From the NCBI RefSeq assembly GCF_030295405.1, contig NZ_AP027080.1, positions 2,480,001 to 2,544,000 on the forward strand: 64,000 nt of DNA, given 5' to 3'. The DNA comes from Mesoterricola silvestris (GTDB lineage: Bacteria > Acidobacteriota > Holophagae > Holophagales > Holophagaceae). The notes beneath the pieces were generated by a model. That model saw only the letters and a list, made by a program, of their open reading frames with translations, searched no databases and was not told the DNA's origin. The position numbers and the translations under genes are program-made. Below, piece after piece: positions 50,230 through 59,377 of the stretch (positions are counted from its first letter, which is position 1; every line of letters begins with the position of its first letter).

Positions 50230-53200
50230 ATGGAAGGTACGGGGGGGGATAAGATTGGGACGGAGCCGGGGCTTGAACCGACCCTGGCCTGGACGGGGGG
50301 GGCATCGGGGGAGGAGGATGCCACGCGGCTGGAGGCGGGGGGGGAACGGCCCCTGACGCTGCCGGAATGGCTGGGGCAGGCCCCGCACCAGCCGGGGCGG
50401 CAGGTGGGGCGCTTCGTCCTGGGGCCCCTGGTGGGCGAAGGGGGGATGGGACGGGTGTACCAGGCCTACGACCCCTCCCTCCACCGCATCGTGGCCCTGA
50501 AGCTCGTCCGGAACCAGGATCCCCAATTGCTCGCACGCTTCGAGCAGGAGGCCCGCGCCCAGGCCCGGGTGGATCACCCGAACATCTGCAAGGTCTACGA
50601 AGTGGGCAACCTGGAGGGCGTTCCCTTCATCGCCATGCAGTACGTGGAAGGGGGCAACCTGGCCCAGCGCCGGCCGGGGCTGGGGCTGGCGGACAAGGTC
50701 CGCATCATCACCCTGGCCGCCGGAGCGCTGGAGGCGGCCCACCAGGCCGGCCTCATCCACCGGGATATCAAGCCCTCCAATATCATGCTGGAGGACCGGG
50801 CCGAAGGGGTCACGCCCTTCCTCATGGACTTCGGCCTGGCCCGGGAGGAGGCGGGCAGTTCCCTCACGGTGGACGAACAGGTGCTGGGCACGCCGGCCTA
50901 CATGGCGCCCGAACAGGCCCTGGGCGCCACCGGACGCATCGATGCCCGGGCCGACGTGTACGCCCTGGGCGCCACCTTCTACTTCCTCCTGGCGAACCGT
51001 CCGCCCTTCCGGGAACCCAACGCCGCCCAGACCCTGGTGGCCCTTTCGGGGACCGAGGTCCCCGACCTGCTCGCGCTGGTCCCGGACCTGCCGCCGGACC
51101 TGGCCGTCATCGTGCACAAATGCCTGGAGAAGGAACCGGACCGGCGCTACGCCAGCGCCCGGTTGCTGGCCGAGGACCTGGAGCGCTTCAGCGCCGGGGA
51201 GCCCATCCAGGCCCGTCCGCCCTCCCTCTTCTACCTGGTGGGGAAGAAGGCCCGCAAGCACAAGGCGACCACCCTGGTGCTGGCCCTGGCGACCCTGCTG
51301 GGCACAACGGCGACGGTGCTCACGGTGCGCACCAACCTGCGGGCCCGGGCCCAGGCGGAGCTGGCCCGGCGCTTCGGGGAGCAGGTGAAGGATCTGGAAT
51401 GGTCCCTCCGGCTGGCCCACCTCCTTCCCTGCCATGACCTCCAGCGGGACCAGGCCCGGGTGCGGCAGGCCATGGCGGCCATCCGGGCGGAGATGGCCGC
51501 CCAGCCGGGGCTGGCGGATGCCCCGGGGGCCTACGCCCTGGGGCGGGGACACCTGGTGCTGGGCGAGTACCAGGAGGCCCGCCGGCAACTCATGAGGGCG
51601 TGGGAACTGGGGGCCCGGGGGCCCCAGGTGGCCCAGGCCCTGGGTTACGCCCTGGGCGAACTGTACCGGCGGGGGCTGGAGGAGGCCGAACGGGAACCCA
51701 TCGGGGATGCCCGCACAGCCATCCGCCAGGAGCTGGAACGGAACTACCGGAACCCGGCCCTGGACTTCATCCGCCTGGCCGGGGACGAACCCTACCTCAA
51801 GGGCCTGCTCGCCTACTACGAAGGGCGGGACGGGGATGCCGCGCGGCTGGCCCGCGAAGCCCTGGCGGCCGATCCCGCCCTCTTCGAGGCGCACAAGCTC
51901 ATGGGCGACGCCGCCCTGGACGAGGCGGAGCAGGCCTTCCAGCAGGGGCTGGCCCAGGACGCGGCGGAGGCCGCGGACCGGGCCGCCCAGGCCTTCCGCA
52001 CCGCCCTGACCATCGCGCGCAGCCAGCCGGGGCTCTACCTCGCCGAGGCCCGCCGGTGCATGCTGGCCCTGCGCCTCTCCTTCCAGCGCAACGGCGCCAT
52101 GGACCGGGCCCGCCTGGACGAGGCCCTGGGCCGGGTGGACCAGGCCCTGGTGTGCGACCCCGGCGCTTCGGACACCCAACTGGTGCTGGCGCAGGTCTGG
52201 AGCACCTGGGCGGAGGAGCTGCGGCACCGGGGCCAATCGCCCATGGAAGCCAACGGGAAGGCCCTGGAGGCCGGGCGGAAGGCGGCGCTGACCGATCCGG
52301 GCGCGGGCCCGCTGCTCGTGATGGCGAACCTCCAGCGGTCCAACGCCGAGTACATCCGGTACCACGGGGGCCTTCCGGATCCCTGGATCGCCGAAGCCGC
52401 CGATCACTTCCGGCGCGCGGCGCAATTGGAGCCCGGGAACACCGCGGCCCTGCGCGGCCATATCCTCCTGTGCTTCGTGGCCGCCGACACGGACCGCCGC
52501 AGGGGCAGGGATCCCCGGGCCGTGGTGGAGGAGGGCCTGGCCCTGGGCGAGCGTCTGGTCAAGCTCCAGCCGGGCCTGGCCAGCAATCACGACTGGGTGG
52601 GCGGCCTGGCGGGAGCCGAGGCCGAGTACCTCCTGGACCACGGCCTGGACCCCGGCCCCTGGTTCCAGCGGGCCAACGACGCCTTCGAGAAGGCCCTGGC
52701 CATCAATGCCCGGGACCAGGCCCTCATGAACAACCTGGCCTACTACACCGCCCGGCGAGGGCAGTGGGATCTGGAATCCGGCCGGCCCGCGGCCTCGACC
52801 CTGGCCCGGGCCCTGGACTACGCCCGCCGCGGCATCGTCCTGGACCCCAAGTCCACCCTGGGCTACGGAACCTTCGCCCTGGCGGCGCGGGCCATGGCCG
52901 AGGCCGAGCGGAGGGCGGGCCGGAACCCCATGGCCACCCTGCGGGAGGGGCTGGCCGCCACCCAGAAGGGGGAGGCCCAGGATCCCAGGTTCTACGACAA
53001 TCCCCTCCAGGCGGGGCTCCTGGGCCTGGTGGAGGCCCAGTGGCTCGCGTCCCAGCACGCATCTCCGGAAGCGGCCCTCACCCTGGCCCTGGCGAAACTG
53101 GAGCAGGCCCGGACCCTGAACCTCATCCCCAGCTGGGAAACGGAACTGGCCCTGGCCCGGGGGCAGCTGCTGGCCGCCGAATACCTGCCGGCCCGGGCCC

Positions 53201-53295
53201 CGGCGCTGCGGGCCGCGGCCCGGAAGCTCCTGGCGGGGGTGGCGCGCATGGATCCCCAACTCAAGCCCCTGAAGGACCTCGGTTCCATTAACTGA
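50230..53295 (+). CDS. Membrane Ser/Thr protein kinase with extracytoplasmic TPR-like region
   Basis: This 1021-residue receptor-type kinase has a cytoplasmic kinase domain (residues 62-320): glycine loop VGEGGMGRVY (68-77), K91, HRDIKPSN (D179), DFGLA (D200) and TPAYMAPEQA. A single membrane helix (TTLVLALATLLGTTATVLTV, 347-366) follows. The outer 650 residues are helical TPR-like repeats with Ala/Leu-rich pairs (EYQEARRQLMRAWELG, DALYYE-type units, AFEKALAINARDQALMNNLAYY). TPR regions bind protein partners, so it may sense envelope state. The promoter looks leaderless. Unlike the first kinase (1631-2884) it has backbone-like high GC. Confidence 0.85.
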   Translation: MEGTGGDKIGTEPGLEPTLAWTGGASGEEDATRLEAGGERPLTLPEWLGQAPHQPGRQVGRFVLGPLVGEGGMGRVYQAYDPSLHRIVALKLVRNQDPQLLARFEQEARAQARVDHPNICKVYEVGNLEGVPFIAMQYVEGGNLAQRRPGLGLADKVRIITLAAGALEAAHQAGLIHRDIKPSNIMLEDRAEGVTPFLMDFGLAREEAGSSLTVDEQVLGTPAYMAPEQALGATGRIDARADVYALGATFYFLLANRPPFREPNAAQTLVALSGTEVPDLLALVPDLPPDLAVIVHKCLEKEPDRRYASARLLAEDLERFSAGEPIQARPPSLFYLVGKKARKHKATTLVLALATLLGTTATVLTVRTNLRARAQAELARRFGEQVKDLEWSLRLAHLLPCHDLQRDQARVRQAMAAIRAEMAAQPGLADAPGAYALGRGHLVLGEYQEARRQLMRAWELGARGPQVAQALGYALGELYRRGLEEAEREPIGDARTAIRQELERNYRNPALDFIRLAGDEPYLKGLLAYYEGRDGDAARLAREALAADPALFEAHKLMGDAALDEAEQAFQQGLAQDAAEAADRAAQAFRTALTIARSQPGLYLAEARRCMLALRLSFQRNGAMDRARLDEALGRVDQALVCDPGASDTQLVLAQVWSTWAEELRHRGQSPMEANGKALEAGRKAALTDPGAGPLLVMANLQRSNAEYIRYHGGLPDPWIAEAADHFRRAAQLEPGNTAALRGHILLCFVAADTDRRRGRDPRAVVEEGLALGERLVKLQPGLASNHDWVGGLAGAEAEYLLDHGLDPGPWFQRANDAFEKALAINARDQALMNNLAYYTARRGQWDLESGRPAASTLARALDYARRGIVLDPKSTLGYGTFALAARAMAEAERRAGRNPMATLREGLAATQKGEAQDPRFYDNPLQAGLLGLVEAQWLASQHASPEAALTLALAKLEQARTLNLIPSWETELALARGQLLAAEYLPARAPALRAAARKLLAGVARMDPQLKPLKDLGSIN

Positions 53296-53435
53296 CCAAT
53301 GGACGGTCGGCCGGATCCCACCGCCCGCGGGCGAGGCCCGCCCTGGTTCCGGCATTAAATAAAGAATCAATTGAAATCCTTCGCGCGCCTAAGTCATATC
53401 GGCCTGCTTGACTGGGAATCCAGGTGGATTCGAGG

Positions 53436-53463
53436 TTGACGGAAATAATTTATTAATTAATCT
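53436..53463 (+). promoter_or_regulatory. Sigma-70-type promoter of outer-membrane barrel gene
   Basis: TTGACG (53436-53441) and TAATCT (53458-53463) are separated by 16 bp, within an AT-rich stretch (AATAATTTATTAATTAA) that stands out from the surroundings. The transcript leader would be about 50 nt and carries GAGGAG. This is the clearest two-box promoter in the window. The rest of the 223-bp gap shows only short GC-rich palindromes. Confidence 0.6.
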
Positions 53464-53518
53464 GTAAGGCGTCAGGCGGTCCCGTTCCGTTCACCCCCGC
53501 CGATTGAGGAGATCTTCG

Positions 53519-54133
53519 ATGAAACGCCTAGCTCTTTCAACGCTGTTCCTGGTTTCCGCCGCTTCCCTGGCGGCGGCCGATTTCACCGGGGGTATCCAGC
53601 TCGGTCCCGCGTTTCCCCTGGGGGATATGCGGGACCTGGCCAACCGTTCCGTCGGTGCCCAGCTGGTCTTTTTCGGCCGCTGGGACCTGGGCGCCGGCAG
53701 CATGGTCCGGGCGCGGCTGGAAGGCACCAGCGCCAAGGGCACCCCGAAGTACCTCAACTCCCCCTTCGGGACCTTGACCAATGCCGACGGCGTCCAGATC
53801 ACGGCCGCCACCACCGGCCTGGGCGCGGACTACCTCTGGTACCTGGAAGGCAGCCCGGCGCGCGGGGCCTACTTCGGAACCGGCCTCTCGTACGCCTCCA
53901 ACCGGGTGGATCTCTCCCTGCCGGTGGCCTCGGGCGGCACGAACAACACCTCGTACAACTCCGGCGGCCTGGGCTACGGCTTCTACGCCGGATACCAGTT
54001 CTCGCCCCGATGGAGCATGGAGCTGGTGTACCGGGCTTCCACCTTCAACAAGGACATCGACGTCAAGGGCCAGACCGGGACGTTCCGGTACACCATGCCC
54101 TCCCTTTCCGTGGTGGCCGGGTACACCTTCTGA
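53519..54133 (+). CDS. Outer-membrane beta-barrel protein
   Basis: The 204-residue protein has a signal peptide (MKRLALSTLFLVSAASLAAA), then alternating amphipathic strands with aromatic residues (FFGRWDLGAG, YGFYAGYQFS, WSMELVYRAS) and a C-terminal GYTF, the BAM recognition end. Size fits an eight-stranded barrel of the OmpW/Opa-like type. Its function is not known. GAGGAG is 7 nt upstream of ATG 53519. The promoter is strong by sequence, so abundant expression is likely. Confidence 0.78.
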   Translation: MKRLALSTLFLVSAASLAAADFTGGIQLGPAFPLGDMRDLANRSVGAQLVFFGRWDLGAGSMVRARLEGTSAKGTPKYLNSPFGTLTNADGVQITAATTGLGADYLWYLEGSPARGAYFGTGLSYASNRVDLSLPVASGGTNNTSYNSGGLGYGFYAGYQFSPRWSMELVYRASTFNKDIDVKGQTGTFRYTMPSLSVVAGYTF

Positions 54134-54143
54134 GGGGCCGAGC

Positions 54144-54869
54144 CTAGGAGCCTTTCTCCGGATTGATGACCGCCCCCTCCGGGGGGCGGGTCAGGTGGCT
54201 CCGGATGGCCGCCACGAACCGGGCCTCGTCGGGAAAGGCGGCCGGATCCAGCACGGGGCCCGGGTACACGGAAACCCGCGTGCGGCGGGCCCGGGCCAGG
54301 CCCCGGAGGTGGGGCAGGAGGCTGGCGTCCCCCACCCAGGGATACTGGGCGTCCGCCCCGCCCAGGTGGAAGGGGAGCACCGGAATGCCCAGGCGATAGG
54401 CCATGCGGATGCCCCCTTCCCGCAGGGGAGCCAGGGCCTCCCCGGTGGTGGTGGTGCCTTCGGGGAAGAGGAGGAAGGGCAGGCCGCCCCGCAGGTCCCG
54501 GCGCAGGGTCTTCAGGGCGGCGGCGCGGCTGAAGGGATCGTCCCGCACCACGAAGCGCAGGCCGGCCTTGCGGGCCCCGGTGCCGATGAGGGGGTAGGCG
54601 GCCACTTCCGCCTTGGCCAGGGCTCCGCTGGGGCGCAGGCTGAGGAACACCACGGGGTCCAGCCAGCTGAGGTGGTTGGAGACCCAGAGCTGCCCGCCTT
54701 CGGGCACGGGCGAGGCCAGCCGGGCCTCCACCCCCAGGCGGTGCAGGATGCGCCGGGCCCAGCGGTGGAGGACCCACTGGGGGCGCCTGCGCCAGCCCAT
54801 GGTGGCGCTGGCGAGGGCCGAGCCTCCCAGGGCGGCCAGGAGGCGCAGCGCGGGCGCGGGGTGCCTCAC
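54144..54869 (-). CDS. 1-acyl-sn-glycerol-3-phosphate acyltransferase-like (PlsC family)
   Basis: PlsC adds the second acyl chain during phosphatidic acid synthesis; relatives acylate other lipids. The 241-residue protein has the catalytic NHLSWLD (NHx4D), a KAEVAAYP segment, and FPEGTTTTG (motif III, FPEG). A GTG start at 54869 is chosen: its bases overlap the stop of the upstream gene (GTGA), implying coupled translation. The N-terminus is hydrophobic (LRLLAALGGSALASA), fitting membrane attachment. It is the last gene of a minus-strand cluster that includes an unknown protein, an agmatinase-like enzyme and a GNAT protein. Confidence 0.8.
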   Translation of the reverse strand: MRHPAPALRLLAALGGSALASATMGWRRRPQWVLHRWARRILHRLGVEARLASPVPEGGQLWVSNHLSWLDPVVFLSLRPSGALAKAEVAAYPLIGTGARKAGLRFVVRDDPFSRAAALKTLRRDLRGGLPFLLFPEGTTTTGEALAPLREGGIRMAYRLGIPVLPFHLGGADAQYPWVGDASLLPHLRGLARARRTRVSVYPGPVLDPAAFPDEARFVAAIRSHLTRPPEGAVINPEKGS

Positions 54870-55339
54870 GAAGGGATCCCGACGCCGTTGCGGTCCTGCA
54901 TGAACCGCTCGATGGCGCTCCGGTCGGCCACGGGGACCTTCCTTTCCCAGGGGCAGCCGCGCTTCCAGAGGCCCAGCATGTCCTCGGGGCAGCCCACCTT
55001 CTCGTAGATGGCCTCCACCGCCAGGGCGAGGGCCTCGGCGCCGAGGGGGGCGTCCATGGCGTCCTTCAGCAGGGCCAGGCGCCACCGGTCCTGGGCCGCG
55101 GCCCAGCGCCGCCCGCCGGGGCGCGGGACCTTGCCCGTGGCCTCCCGGCTGGCCTCCCACAGGGCGGCCTCGAAGCGGTCCCCGGCCTCCAGAGCCGCCA
55201 GGCCCAGGGGGCCCAGGGGGCCGTGGGCCAGGAGCCAGTCCTGGATCTCCTCCCGGGTCAGGAGGCCGAAATCATGGCCGGTCACGAGCTCGTCCCAGCC
55301 CACCCGGGTGCCCTGGCGTTCCAGCAGTGAAAGCCACAT
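54866..55339 (-). CDS. Soluble protein of unknown function
   Basis: I do not recognise a family with confidence. The 157-residue product is acidic and helical (MWLSLLERQGTRVGWDELV, FGLLTREEIQDWLLAHG), with AIYEKVGCPEDMLGLWKRGCPWERK near the end and two Cys residues there. No signal peptide or membrane segment is present. AGGAG precedes ATG 55339. Its TGA overlaps the GTG of the plsC-like gene, and it follows the agmatinase-like gene by 11 bp, so it probably belongs to that operon. Confidence 0.55.
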   Translation of the reverse strand: MWLSLLERQGTRVGWDELVTGHDFGLLTREEIQDWLLAHGPLGPLGLAALEAGDRFEAALWEASREATGKVPRPGGRRWAAAQDRWRLALLKDAMDAPLGAEALALAVEAIYEKVGCPEDMLGLWKRGCPWERKVPVADRSAIERFMQDRNGVGIPS

Positions 55340-55350
55340 GTCCGTCTCCT

Positions 55351-56262
55351 CTAGCTGAGCAATTGAAGGGCAATGTGGGCCGCCACCCGGGCGCTGTCCT
55401 CCGCGCCGGGGAGGGTGGGGGCCAGTTCCATGATGTCGGCGCCCACCCAGGCCACGTTCCGGAGGCAGGCCAGCAGGGTGAAGACGTCCAGCACCGAAAG
55501 GCCGCCGGGGACGGGCTCGGCCACGGCGGGGCAGAAGGCGGGGTCCAACACGTCCAGGTCCACGGTGACGTAGGCCGGGATCTGGCCCACCCGGGCGATG
55601 TCGCCCTGGAGCTGGGAGAGGAGGCGCGGGTCCTTGAGGTCCATGGGGGTCCACATGCGCACCCCCGCGTTCAGGAGGAAGACGATCTCCTCGCTGTCGA
55701 AGCGGGGGGCGCGCACCCCCAGCTGCACCGTGTGCCGGGGGTCCACCAGGCCCTCCTGGATGGCGCTCTTCAGCCAGGTGCCGTGGTGGTGCTCCGTGCC
55801 CCAGGCCTCGCCGCTGCCGGCGTCGGGATGGGCGTCCAGGTGCAGGAGGCCCAGGGGCCCGTACTTGCGGGCGTGGGCGCGCAGGGCGCCCAGGGTCATG
55901 AGGTGGTCGCCGCCCAGGAGGAGGGTCCGGGCCCCCTGTTCGAGCCACCCGTGCACCGTCTGTTCCACGGCCCCCAGGGCTTCGGTGATGCTGAAGGGCC
56001 GCGTGGGGATGTTGCCCCCGTCCACCCAGTCCAGGGCCGCCAGGGTGCGCCCCCCCAGGTCGTGGCCCTGGAGGCGGAAGGGCATGGCCGCGCGCCCCAG
56101 GCCCAGGGTGGCGGCCCGCAGCGCCCAGGGCCCGAGGCGCGCCCCGGGCCGGTTCAGCACGCCGCCGTCGAAGGGGGCCCCCAGCACGACGCCCGGCACC
56201 GGGGCGGGGGTGAGCTGGAGGGGCAGGCCCAGGAAAGGGGTCAGGCCCGTGCGCAGGGACAT
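55351..56262 (-). CDS. Agmatinase/arginase (ureohydrolase) family protein
   Basis: This binuclear manganese hydrolase of about 303 residues cleaves a guanidino group, releasing urea, from agmatine, arginine or a related compound. Metal-ligand motifs are all visible: GGDHLMT, HLDAHPDAG (DAHxD), and VTVDLDVLDPAFCPAV (DxDxxDP). The N-terminus LGAPFDGGVLNRPGARLGP is agmatinase-like. The start is uncertain: ATG 56262 has GGAAG 7 nt upstream, while ATG 56268 and GTG 56283 are also in frame. It follows the GNAT gene closely; acetylation and polyamine metabolism could be linked, but this is inference. Confidence 0.86.
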   Translation of the reverse strand: MSLRTGLTPFLGLPLQLTPAPVPGVVLGAPFDGGVLNRPGARLGPWALRAATLGLGRAAMPFRLQGHDLGGRTLAALDWVDGGNIPTRPFSITEALGAVEQTVHGWLEQGARTLLLGGDHLMTLGALRAHARKYGPLGLLHLDAHPDAGSGEAWGTEHHHGTWLKSAIQEGLVDPRHTVQLGVRAPRFDSEEIVFLLNAGVRMWTPMDLKDPRLLSQLQGDIARVGQIPAYVTVDLDVLDPAFCPAVAEPVPGGLSVLDVFTLLACLRNVAWVGADIMELAPTLPGAEDSARVAAHIALQLLS

Positions 56263-56294
56263 GAGCATCGCTTCCGGATTCACGCGCGCTCCGC

Positions 56295-56825
56295 TCAGGA
56301 AACCAGCTTGAGGCGGGAGTACCGGGCCCGGAGGCGGTCGATGTCCTGCTTCTCGATGACCGACCAGAGCCGCACATCGCCCTCGCGGTAGTAGTCCCGG
56401 GCCTCGGCCACCACCCGCGCGCCCAGGGACGCGTGGATGGACCGGGCGTCGTGGTTCTCCGGCTCCACCAGGAAGCGGCAGGATTCCATGTCCTCGGCCA
56501 GGAGCTTCTTCACCATGGCGCGGATGAGCAGGTAGTTCACGCGGGTCTTGCGGTAGTCCGGGTGCACCGCCAGGGTCGCGCAGTACACGTCCTTGCCGTT
56601 GGGGAAGTTCAGCACATACCCCACGGGCCGGTCCCCGTCCAGGGCGATGAAGCACCACGGGGCGAAGAAGTCCGTGCAGAGCCTCTGGTAGTAGGGGCAC
56701 AGCTCGCCCACCTCGTCCTGCTCCCAGATCTCGCGCTCAAGGCGGCGCAGGTTCGGGAAGTCCTCCGGCGTCATGGGCCGGATCTCGTAGCGCGGCTGCG
56801 TATTCTCCATGAGCGGGATCGCCAT
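56295..56825 (-). CDS. GNAT-family N-acetyltransferase
   Basis: The 176-residue protein has the GNAT pattern: YEIRPMTPEDFPNLRRLE, YVLNFPNGKDVYCATLAVHP, then the CoA-binding DYRKTRVNYLLIRAMVKKLL and a final VVAEARDYYREGDVRLWSV. Substrate is unknown. GGAGG lies 7 nt upstream of ATG 56825, which is preferred over an upstream in-frame start at 56867. It is the first gene of the cluster running to the plsC-like gene, with a family C palindrome just upstream. Confidence 0.83.
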   Translation of the reverse strand: MAIPLMENTQPRYEIRPMTPEDFPNLRRLEREIWEQDEVGELCPYYQRLCTDFFAPWCFIALDGDRPVGYVLNFPNGKDVYCATLAVHPDYRKTRVNYLLIRAMVKKLLAEDMESCRFLVEPENHDARSIHASLGARVVAEARDYYREGDVRLWSVIEKQDIDRLRARYSRLKLVS

Positions 56826-56929
56826 CGGATCACCTCCTGCACCAAGAATGAGTTCCGTCCGTAACACCCTGACGGTCCCTGTGATACGTACCGGATCATT
56901 CCTGCCAAATTCCTGTTAACGCCGGGGGA

Positions 56930-57408
56930 GGCATGTGTCCCAACCCTGCGTCAGGGATTCGCTGACGCAGGCAAGCTGCGTCAGCGGAGGACTCACGTCT
57001 AGAGGTTAGGCGGAAGTGTTGGCACGCTCCGGCTTCGATGATCGTTGGGGGTGGGTGGGGGACTGGGGTTCTCCGGGTGGGCCTAGGGTGTTAAGGCACG
57101 CTTCGAGTGGGGGTGGTGGGGGTGGGGGTGCGCCGACGTTGATCGGTTGGGGGGCTCACAATCTCATGGATTGGGCGAGAGCCAATGGGGTGATCAGCGT
57201 CGGCGCGGAAGGGGGGTCAATCCGGGAAACTTGAAGCGGGTCGACTGGGCATAGGGCCATCAGGGGAGCCTCTGGTTCCGGGTTGGGCGCGTCGCTCATC
57301 GAAGCCGGGGCGTGCCAACACTTCCGCTTAACCTTTCGGTGTGAGTCCTGCGCTGACGCAGCTTGCCTGCGTCAGCGAATCCCTGACGCACGTCCGGGAC
57401 ACGTGCGC
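56930..57408. repeat. Family C giant palindrome, copy C2
   Basis: This 479-bp palindrome is centred near 57169. Outer arms contain GTGTCCC plus CTGCGTCAGGGATT on the left and the complementary AATCCCTGACGCACGT and GGGACAC on the right. Subterminal hairpins at 56960-56986 and 57351-57377 share the stem CGCTGACGCAG, with loops GCAAG and CTTGC. The inner block GTGTTGGCACGC/CGGCTTCGA matches C1. The apex is GCGCCGACG (57130) with CGTCGGCGC (57198). Its right end abuts the stop codon of the EAL/GGDEF gene. Confidence 0.85.
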
Positions 57409-59325
57409 CTACCTGCCGACCCGTCTCGGCTGGCGGCGCTCCACGAAGAGGATGGAGCCTTCGCGGCCCTTGGCTTCCTTCTTGGCGACGGCGGCGCTGG
57501 CGGAGATTTCGTGGTGGTTGGCGTAGTGGCCGGGGTGGGCCTTCACGGCGCCCATGGAGAGGCTCAGGAGGGGGTGGAGCACCTGGCGGCGGGAGCGGTC
57601 CTCGCCGGCGTAGCCGCGGAGGTCCAGGACCTCGGGGCTGAAGAAACGGTCCAGGCCGGCGTCGAAGGCCTCCAGGAGGGCGTTGCAGCGGCGCTCCCAG
57701 TCGGGGCTGCGGAAGACCAGCATGAAATCGTCCCCGCCGATGTGGCCGACGAAGTCCAGGTCCGGGTCGCAGGCGGAGCGGAGCAGGTCCCCGGTCCACT
57801 GGATGACGTCGTCGCCCCGGCGGTAGCCGTGGACGTCGTTGTAGGGCTTGAAGTGGTCCAGGTCGCAGTAGCAGGCCACGAAGGGAAGGTTCTGGTGGAG
57901 GAGGTCGTCCAGGTGCTCGTTGATGGGGACGTTGCCGGGGAGGCCCGTGAGGGGGTTGGCGTAGCGCGCGGCCTTGATCTGCATCTGGGTGATCTCGCGC
58001 ATGAGGTCGTGGCCGCTGCCCATGCCCGCGTAGGCGCCCTCCCGGGTCAGGATGTAGCCGTGGAGGATGTGGCGGGGATCGGATTCCACGATGAGGCGGC
58101 TGAGCTCGTGGAGGCTGGTGTGGTGGTCCAGCACCAGGATGTTCCGGTCCATGATGGCCTCCACCGGCTTCTTGCCGTACACCTCCCGGGAAAAGGGCTT
58201 GAACATCATGTCCATGAACACGTGGCGGTTGATGAGCCCCACCGGGATCCCGTCCCGCACGACGGGGATGGACTGCAGGTCGGCGTCGGCCTGGAAGAGC
58301 TTTTCCACCGTTCCGTTGGGCGTGTCCGGGGAGAGTGCGGGCACCTCCACCATGAGCCGGGCCGCGGTGGACCGGGTGTCCCGGATCCAGCCGGATCCGT
58401 CCGGCTCCCGGCGGCGGAAGAGTCCGGGGGCCGTCGCGGCGTGGGGCAGGGGGGCTGGGCGGCCCAGGAGGTAGCCCTGGCCGTAGTCCAGGCCCAGGTC
58501 CCGCACCACCGCCAGGTCCGCCTCCAGCTCGAGGCCCTCCCCCACCACCTTCGCCCCGGTCTTGGCGGCGATGTCGCAGAGGGACTTCAGGAACTGGAGC
58601 TTGACGGGGTCCCGGCTCACGCCCTGGATGAAGTGCATGTCCACCTTCACGAACTCGGGACGCAGCTCGGACCAGAGGCGCAGGCTGGAGAAGCCCTCGC
58701 CCAGGTCGTCCAGGGCCACGGCGAAGCCCAGCTTCCGGAACAGCGCGATGGCCTTGGCCAGCACGCCCAGGTCCGTGATGGGCAGGGCCTCGGTGAGCTC
58801 GATGACGATGCGCCCCGGGGGCACCCCCAGCTCCTCCAGCCCCTGGATGGGCTGCAGGGAGCTGCGGGCCGCCGTGGCCAGGCTGCCGGGGCTCATGTTG
58901 AGGAAGAGCTTCTGGGTGGCGCCGCTGGCGGCGTAGGCCCGCACCAGGGTGGCGCAGCAGGCGCACTCCAGTTCGTAGAGCTGGTTCGTGAGCGCGGCCA
59001 CCTTGAACAGGCTCGCCGGGGAATGGAGCAGGGTGTCCGAGGGGCCCCGGATCAGCCCCTCGAAGGCCAGCACGACGCCGGTCTCCAGGTCCACGATGGG
59101 CTGGAAGTGGGGCTTGAGCCGGTCCTCGGCGAGGATGGCCCGCAGCGTGTCCCCCAGGCCGGAGAGGCCTTCGCCGGTGCCCTGGGGATGCACGGGCGCT
59201 TCCGCTTCCAGGCCCAGACGGGCCCGGCCGGTGGTGAGGGAGAGGGAGGCGAGGGGAACCATGACCCCACGGTCAGGCCGGGGTGTTCCGGGGGCGTGGC
59301 GCGGCTGCGAAATGCCTGTGAACAT
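57409..59325 (-). CDS. EAL-CBS-GGDEF c-di-GMP signalling protein
   Basis: The 638-residue protein joins an N-terminal EAL phosphodiesterase domain (60-300), a CBS pair region (290-430) and a C-terminal GGDEF cyclase domain (450-610). EAL key residues are mostly present: EGLIR (89-93, Gly in place of Ala), LNMSPGSL, IELTEALP, DDLGEGFSSL, KVD, GEGLE and YGQGYLLGRP, so hydrolysis is plausible. The GGDEF signature reads GGDDF. CBS domains could bind adenine nucleotides. No membrane helices are seen. The start is uncertain (59325 or 59262), with no good ribosome site. It follows the yfiR-like gene by 52 bp on the same strand. Confidence 0.84.
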   Translation of the reverse strand: MFTGISQPRHAPGTPRPDRGVMVPLASLSLTTGRARLGLEAEAPVHPQGTGEGLSGLGDTLRAILAEDRLKPHFQPIVDLETGVVLAFEGLIRGPSDTLLHSPASLFKVAALTNQLYELECACCATLVRAYAASGATQKLFLNMSPGSLATAARSSLQPIQGLEELGVPPGRIVIELTEALPITDLGVLAKAIALFRKLGFAVALDDLGEGFSSLRLWSELRPEFVKVDMHFIQGVSRDPVKLQFLKSLCDIAAKTGAKVVGEGLELEADLAVVRDLGLDYGQGYLLGRPAPLPHAATAPGLFRRREPDGSGWIRDTRSTAARLMVEVPALSPDTPNGTVEKLFQADADLQSIPVVRDGIPVGLINRHVFMDMMFKPFSREVYGKKPVEAIMDRNILVLDHHTSLHELSRLIVESDPRHILHGYILTREGAYAGMGSGHDLMREITQMQIKAARYANPLTGLPGNVPINEHLDDLLHQNLPFVACYCDLDHFKPYNDVHGYRRGDDVIQWTGDLLRSACDPDLDFVGHIGGDDFMLVFRSPDWERRCNALLEAFDAGLDRFFSPEVLDLRGYAGEDRSRRQVLHPLLSLSMGAVKAHPGHYANHHEISASAAVAKKEAKGREGSILFVERRQPRRVGR

Positions 59326-59377
59326 TCGGTTACGAGGGGGTGGGACGAATGGTTACAGGTTCTTCTGGCGGCCTACC

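Noticed and set aside
59052-59270. Separate small gene inside the EAL/GGDEF gene
   Set aside because: It is an out-of-frame shadow, rich in Pro/Ser/Trp, with no start signal.
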